From QHCF01 sp003244275 (GTDB taxonomy: Bacteria; Actinomycetota; Acidimicrobiia; Acidimicrobiales; QHCF01), in contig DAIROT010000015.1 of assembly GCA_036806345.1 (NCBI GenBank), forward strand, positions 1 through 43,165: DNA of 43,165 bases. The letters are read 5' to 3'. The translations under genes were made by a program, and so were the position numbers. A model generated the notes under the pieces. It searched no databases. It saw only the letters and a list, made by a program, of their open reading frames with translations, and was not told the origin of the DNA. The stretch's first letter is position 1, and each line of letters begins with the position of its first letter. This document shows positions 39,474 to 43,165 of the stretch, piece after piece.

Positions 39474-40502
39474 TCAGTACCCTTCGGCCGGGTCGATGAC
39501 GTTGGCGAGGGGCACACCTGCGACCCAGCGACTCAGCTGCTCGGCGAAGAGGTGGTCGATCCGCTCCCAGGTCCGGGCGGACGACCACGTGTGGTGAGGG
39601 ATGATGATGACGTTGTCCCGGCCCCAGAGGGGATGGCCGGGCGGTAGGGGCTCCTCGACGAAGGCGTCCAGGAATGCACCGGCGATGCTGGCCTTGTCCA
39701 GGGCATCGACCAGGGCGTCCTTCTTGATCAGACCGCCACGGGCCACGTTGACCAGCCACGCAGTCGACTTCATGGCGTCGAGGGCGGCCTCGTCGATCAT
39801 GCCCTCGGTGGCCGGCGTCAGGGGAAGGGCGCATACCACGAAGTCGGCCGAGGCCAGCTCGGCCCGCCAGGCTTCTCCCACGACCAGGCGATCCACCCCG
39901 GTGGGCAGGGTATCCCGGGATGATCGCACCGCAGCCGTCACCCGCAGGCCGAACGGGGCGGCCATGGACGCCACCAGCTGGCCCACCGATCCCAGCCCGA
40001 GGAGCAACATGTGCGCACCGTCCAGCTCGGCCAGCTCCCGGCCGGGGTCCCAGACCGCGGCGTCGGACCGGCGAACGAAGGCGGGCAGGTCCTTGGCCGC
40101 GCTCAACATGGCCAGCAATACCCACTCGGCCATGGGTCGCGAGTAGTTGCCGGCCCCGTTGGTCACGGTGATGGCCCGCCGGACCAACTCGGCCAGGGGC
40201 AAGTTGTCCACCCCCACGAAGTCGGAGTGGACCCAGGCCAGGTCAGGCAGCTGGCCCAGGGCGTGGATCAACCAGTCGGACGACGACGACGCCAACCCGG
40301 TGCGCCAGAGGATCTCCACCCCTCGAGCCGCGCTGGGCTCCACCCCACCGTCATCCACCAGTACCGGCCGCATCACTGAGGGGAGGCGCCCCTCGCGCTC
40401 CAGGCGGTCCAAGGCATCCATAGCCCGTTCCGAGCCTGCCACCGGCAGTGAGCCCGGGTACTCATCCCGGCTGGGCCGGCCAAGGGACCCCGAGCCGGGC
40501 AC
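39474..40502 (-). CDS. D-2-hydroxyacid dehydrogenase family protein
   Basis: A 342-aa NAD(P)-dependent enzyme of the D-3-phosphoglycerate dehydrogenase/D-lactate dehydrogenase superfamily. The nucleotide site is MLLLGLGSVGQLVASMAAPF, then ADFVVCALPLTPATEGMIDE, LVNVARGGLIKKDALVDAL with the substrate Arg, AFLDAFVEEPLPPGHPLWG with the Glu, and IIIPHHTWSSARTWER with the catalytic-type His. WVHSDFVGVDNLPLAELV and the GAGNYSRPMAEWVLLAML motif are also typical. The first 28 residues may not be translated, since an internal Met (MDALDRLER) follows. The GTG start directly follows the cofC stop. The substrate is not evident. Confidence 0.85.
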   Translation of the reverse strand: MPGSGSLGRPSRDEYPGSLPVAGSERAMDALDRLEREGRLPSVMRPVLVDDGGVEPSAARGVEILWRTGLASSSSDWLIHALGQLPDLAWVHSDFVGVDNLPLAELVRRAITVTNGAGNYSRPMAEWVLLAMLSAAKDLPAFVRRSDAAVWDPGRELAELDGAHMLLLGLGSVGQLVASMAAPFGLRVTAAVRSSRDTLPTGVDRLVVGEAWRAELASADFVVCALPLTPATEGMIDEAALDAMKSTAWLVNVARGGLIKKDALVDALDKASIAGAFLDAFVEEPLPPGHPLWGRDNVIIIPHHTWSSARTWERIDHLFAEQLSRWVAGVPLANVIDPAEGY

Positions 40503-41156
40503 CTATGCCCGGTGCCTGGCGAAGTCGAGATCCGCGGGCAGGTCGACGTCCCACGCCAGGGAGGAGTCCTGGACCACCTGCAGCCCCAGGCCCAGGCGGA
40601 TGGCCTCATCCCGGTGGCGCTGGAAGGAGCCCGACCCGTAGGAGAAGGTGAACCCGGTGTTGGTGGCCACGCTGACCACGTTGGTACCGTCCAGGTGCCG
40701 GTCGGGCACCAAGGTCACCCCCGCAAAGCGGCCCAGCCAGGTGAGGTCGCCGGCCAGCGGCAGGTCGCCGTGAGCCACTGTCACCCGCTCGACGCCCAGC
40801 GCTGCCAGCGCCCCCACACCGGCCTGGACTGCTCGATTGAGGCCCGTGTCGGGCGCCCAAACCACCAGGGCGCCATGAGCGCGGGCCCACGTCGCCACCT
40901 CGAGGTCATCACAGACCACCGCTACCGGTAAAGAACGTGCCGCGGCCAGCACCTGCTCGCCCATGGAGCGGGCCAGACCAGCCCGCTCAGCCCCCGTTAG
41001 TGCCGGCGCCAGCCGCAACTTGGCCGTGGCGAAGGCCTTGACCGGCACCAGTACGGCCTCAGGTCCGAGCGCCCGGGCCGTCTCCGGAGAAGTCTCCCGG
41101 ACCATCAGCCGGCCCGCTTGTTGACCTGTCTGGCGACCCGAGCCGTGGTCCACCAC
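40503..41156 (-). CDS. fbiD: Phosphoenolpyruvate/2-phospho-L-lactate guanylyltransferase (CofC/FbiD)
   Basis: A 217-aa nucleotidyltransferase that joins GTP to phosphoenolpyruvate (or 2-phospho-L-lactate) for coenzyme F420. The sequence has VLVPVKAFATAKLRLAPALT, VAVVCDDLEVATWARAHGAL, GLNRAVQAGVGALAALGVER, VTVAHGDLPLAGDL and the signature TNVVSVATNTGFTFSYGSGS then FQRHRDEA. The start is GTG at 41156; an internal ATG at 41105 is possible. It is divergent from gpsA over 28 bases. FbiA/FbiB are not in the window. Confidence 0.9.
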   Translation of the reverse strand: MVDHGSGRQTGQQAGRLMVRETSPETARALGPEAVLVPVKAFATAKLRLAPALTGAERAGLARSMGEQVLAAARSLPVAVVCDDLEVATWARAHGALVVWAPDTGLNRAVQAGVGALAALGVERVTVAHGDLPLAGDLTWLGRFAGVTLVPDRHLDGTNVVSVATNTGFTFSYGSGSFQRHRDEAIRLGLGLQVVQDSSLAWDVDLPADLDFARHRA

Positions 41157-41184
41157 AGAGCCAGCCTACGGCTACCTTGGAAAG

Positions 41185-42228
41185 GTGGCGACCCGGGTCA
41201 GCGTGGTGGGCGCCGGCTCGTGGGGCACAACCGTGGCCACCATCACGGCAGCCCGGGTACCCACCGTGCTGTGGGCCCGCCGGGCCGAGCTGGCCATCCG
41301 GATGGCTACCGACCATGTGAATCCCGACTACCTGCCGGGCATCTGGCTGCCCGAGCAACTGGTTGTCACCTCCTCGCTGGAGGAGGCGCTGTCCGGGGCC
41401 GACCTGGTGGCGATGGCGGTACCGTCGCATGGCTTTCGCGACATCCTCACCCAGGCCGCGCCCTTCATGGCACCCGGCATTCCAGTGCTCAGCCTGGCCA
41501 AGGGCCTCGAGCTGGGGAGCCTCAAGCGCATGACCGTGCTGATCGGAGAAGCTGCTCCTGGCCATCCCACGGCTGTGCTCACTGGCCCCAACCTGGCCCG
41601 GGAGGTGGTGGCCGGTCACCCGGCCGCCAGTGTGGTGGCTGCTGGCGACCCGACGCTGGCCACCGAGTTGCAGGACCTGTTGTCCCACGAGACATTTCGC
41701 GTCTACACCAATCCCGACGTGGTGGGCTGCGAGCTGGCCGGCGCCCTCAAGAACGTGATGGCCATCGCATCCGGCATGGGCGACGGGATGGGCTTCGGCG
41801 ACAACACCCGAGCGGCCCTCATGACGCGGGGACTGGCGGAGATGACTCGGCTGGGGGTGGCCCTCGGCGGCGACCCGCTGACCTTCTCCGGGTTGGCCGG
41901 CATGGGTGACCTGGCGGCCACCTGCATGAGCCACCACAGCCGCAACCGCCACGTGGGTGAGGCTCTGGGCCGCGGGTCCACTCCCGAGCAGATCGTGGCC
42001 GATATGCGCATGGTGGCCGAGGGGATAAAGACCTCCAAGGCGGTGGTGGAACTGGCCGGCCGCTGCGGGGTCGACGTGCCCATCGCCGAGCAGGTGGTGG
42101 CGGTCCTGCATGGTGGTCACCGGGCGCGGGACGTGATCCCCGCCCTCATGGGCCGGGTGGCCCGGGCCGAGTGGGATGGGACCTCGGCGACTCGAAGCCG
42201 CCAGAGGGCCCAGGGGGCTACCTCCTGA
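41185..42228 (+). CDS. gpsA: NAD(P)-dependent glycerol-3-phosphate dehydrogenase
   Basis: Reduces dihydroxyacetone phosphate to sn-glycerol 3-phosphate for membrane lipid synthesis. The 347-aa protein begins with the Rossmann motif RVSVVGAGSWGTTVATITAA, then MAVPSHGFRDIL, VLSLAKGLELG, TGPNLAREVVAGHPAASV, the catalytic-type GCELAGALKNVMAIASGMGD, TFSGLAGMGDLAATCMS, and SRNRHVGEALGRG. All are standard. A 20-residue polar tail follows. Its last 11 bases overlap the convergent membrane-protein gene. Confidence 0.95.
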   Translation: MATRVSVVGAGSWGTTVATITAARVPTVLWARRAELAIRMATDHVNPDYLPGIWLPEQLVVTSSLEEALSGADLVAMAVPSHGFRDILTQAAPFMAPGIPVLSLAKGLELGSLKRMTVLIGEAAPGHPTAVLTGPNLAREVVAGHPAASVVAAGDPTLATELQDLLSHETFRVYTNPDVVGCELAGALKNVMAIASGMGDGMGFGDNTRAALMTRGLAEMTRLGVALGGDPLTFSGLAGMGDLAATCMSHHSRNRHVGEALGRGSTPEQIVADMRMVAEGIKTSKAVVELAGRCGVDVPIAEQVVAVLHGGHRARDVIPALMGRVARAEWDGTSATRSRQRAQGATS

Positions 42229-42667
42229 CCCAGCGATCAGGATCGGGCGTGTCCCGCGATGGCTTTGCGACGCGAGGCACTCGCCGGCGCAAGATCAAGG
42301 CGATGGCGGCCAGCACCGTTATTCCCTCGGCGGCCAGGGCGACGATGCCGGAGTAGGAGATGCCGACCTCCATGAATTGGAACAGCGGCTTCTCGAGGCT
42401 GTAGGCGTAGAAGCCGGCGGTCCCCAGGGCGAACAGGATGGCACCCAGGACCAAGATGGCCAGGGGCCGGATCAGGATCAGGAGGGCCAGCACCACCGCG
42501 ATTCCCAGGTTGGCCAGGAACAGTGGCCCGATCTTGGGGATGTGCTGGTAGGTGCCGAGGTACAGGTGCAGGTGGTCGACCCCGATCACCAGCAGCATGA
42601 TGGCGGTTACCAGTCGCAGCCACCAGGCACCCGGTCGTTTGGTGGTCAGGCGGCTGGAGGCGGGCAT
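42218..42667 (-). CDS. Small four-helix membrane protein
   Basis: A 149-aa protein with hydrophobic segments WWLRLVTAIMLLVIGVDHLH, LFLANLGIAVVLALLILIRP, LAILVLGAILFALGTAGFYA and YSGIVALAAEGITVLAAIAL, and a basic tail. The His pair in VDHLHLYLGTYQHIPKIG lies at the end of helix 1, which could bind metal or haem, but that is speculation. I do not recognise the family. The ATG at 42667 is preferred over a GTG at 42685. Confidence 0.62.
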   Translation of the reverse strand: MPASSRLTTKRPGAWWLRLVTAIMLLVIGVDHLHLYLGTYQHIPKIGPLFLANLGIAVVLALLILIRPLAILVLGAILFALGTAGFYAYSLEKPLFQFMEVGISYSGIVALAAEGITVLAAIALILRRRVPRVAKPSRDTPDPDRWVRR

Positions 42668-42723
42668 GGGAACATCATGCCCCACCGCCGGTGACTTGGT
42701 AACCGCGACTAGGTTGGGCAGCC

Positions 42724-43165
42724 GTGCGCCGGGGGATCACCGTACCCTCGCTGGTGTTGGAGCGCCTGTCGTGGGCCGACGGACATTCAGTGGTGGTGGG
42801 GGTGGACGAAGTCGGCCGGGGAGCCTGGGCCGGCCCGATCAGCGTGGGCATGGCCGTGCTTCCCTCCGATCGCCGGGTCTACAACGTGCGCGACTCCAAG
42901 GCCCTGTCCGAGGTCCAGCGGGAACGCCTCTTCGACCGGCTGGCGGATTGGTGCGTGGCCTGGGCCGTGGGTCACTCCAGCCCCCTCGAGTGCGATGAGC
43001 TGGGAATGTCGAGTGCGCAGCGCCTGGCCGCCCAGCGGGCCCTGGATGCCCTAGGGGTGGTGCCGGATCAGATCCTGCTGGACGGCCGGTGGGATTTCGT
43101 GGGGGCGGGTACCACCAAGGCTACGACCACCAAGGCTACGACCACCAAGGCTACGACCACCAAGG
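42724..43165 (+). CDS. rnhB: Ribonuclease HII, 3' part outside the window
   Basis: Cuts the RNA strand of RNA-DNA hybrids and starts removal of single ribonucleotides. The frame from GTG at 42724 shows VVVGVDEVGRGAWAGPISVG with the catalytic DE pair, NVRDSKALSEVQRERLFDRL, AVGHSSPLECDELGMSSAQR and ILLDGRWDFVG, which is the usual N-terminal two thirds of RnhB. Just after the conserved DGxWDF segment the frame enters a 15-bp tandem repeat (TTKAT units) and the window ends. The KGD..S...AAASI half is not seen. The repeat may be a real insert or an assembly edge. Confidence 0.88.
   Translation, partial: MRRGITVPSLVLERLSWADGHSVVVGVDEVGRGAWAGPISVGMAVLPSDRRVYNVRDSKALSEVQRERLFDRLADWCVAWAVGHSSPLECDELGMSSAQRLAAQRALDALGVVPDQILLDGRWDFVGAGTTKATTTKATTTKATTTK
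43111..43165 (+). repeat. 15-bp tandem repeat in rnhB at the window end
   Basis: ACCACCAAGGCTACG runs three full times without change (43111-43155) and then a 10-base part to the last base. It encodes TTKAT and keeps frame. The end of the sequence inside the repeat is what an assembler does when copy number exceeds read length. Confidence 0.95.

Overview
This is high-GC bacterial DNA whose gene content points to an actinobacterium. The actinobacterial signs are a threonine synthase–MoaD-like–GroEL string, a ctaE-qcrC-qcrA-qcrB operon with a di-haem QcrC and a three-helix Rieske protein, the coproporphyrin branch of haem synthesis (HemQ plus an overlapping hemE-hemH-hemY operon), a HelD-type RNA polymerase recycling ATPase, an F420 gene (CofC/FbiD) and glucosyl-3-phosphoglycerate synthase. 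The overall flavour suggests the class Acidimicrobiia, but that is an inference. Two 10-N runs (10456-10465, 15268-15277) mark assembly joins. Both ends of the window cut genes, and the right end stops inside a 15-bp tandem repeat, so the window may be a whole metagenomic contig.

Layout, left to right. 0.0-4.2 kb: gpgS (cut, minus), then thrC, a CysO/MoaD-like sulfur carrier ending Gly-Gly-Ala, a CIRCE operator and groEL. 4.2-12.4 kb: a secreted SpoIID/LytB protein (minus), divergent from a hemQ–larE–NIL-domain–conserved-hypothetical run, then a secreted DUF3494 (ice-binding type) protein with an LPFTG anchor (minus), divergent from a NarL-type histidine kinase/response regulator pair. 12.4-14.3 kb (minus): a three-gene operon of a 65-aa four-cysteine protein, a membrane-less NfeD-like OB-fold protein and a flotillin. 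14.4-17.5 kb: Nudix hydrolase, GNAT acetyltransferase, citrate synthase and a GtrA-like protein. 17.4-21.1 kb (minus): ATP-dependent DNA ligase, Ku (non-homologous end joining) and apolipoprotein N-acyltransferase. 21.1-25.3 kb: a membrane protein and the hemE-hemH-hemY operon. 25.3-31.7 kb: helD, then ctaE-qcrCAB.

31.7-39.4 kb is the accessory part. It holds a MobF relaxase whose helicase half has lost its Walker motifs, a Xre/RES toxin-antitoxin pair with an operator-like palindrome, a coupling protein without membrane helices, a 39-codon remnant of an arsenite methyltransferase, a MerR regulator, a small membrane protein and a poorly coding stretch. No type IV secretion genes are present, so it reads as a decayed or minimal mobilisable element. 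39.4-43.2 kb returns to core metabolism: a D-2-hydroxyacid dehydrogenase, cofC/fbiD, gpsA, a membrane protein and the start of rnhB.

Haem synthesis and the cytochrome bc1/oxidase operon fit an aerobic respirer. ThrC with a sulfur carrier, and LarE with a NIL-domain protein, are two sulfur-transfer modules without their usual partners in view. They are the best candidates here for undescribed biochemistry, with the Cys4–NfeD–flotillin operon next.
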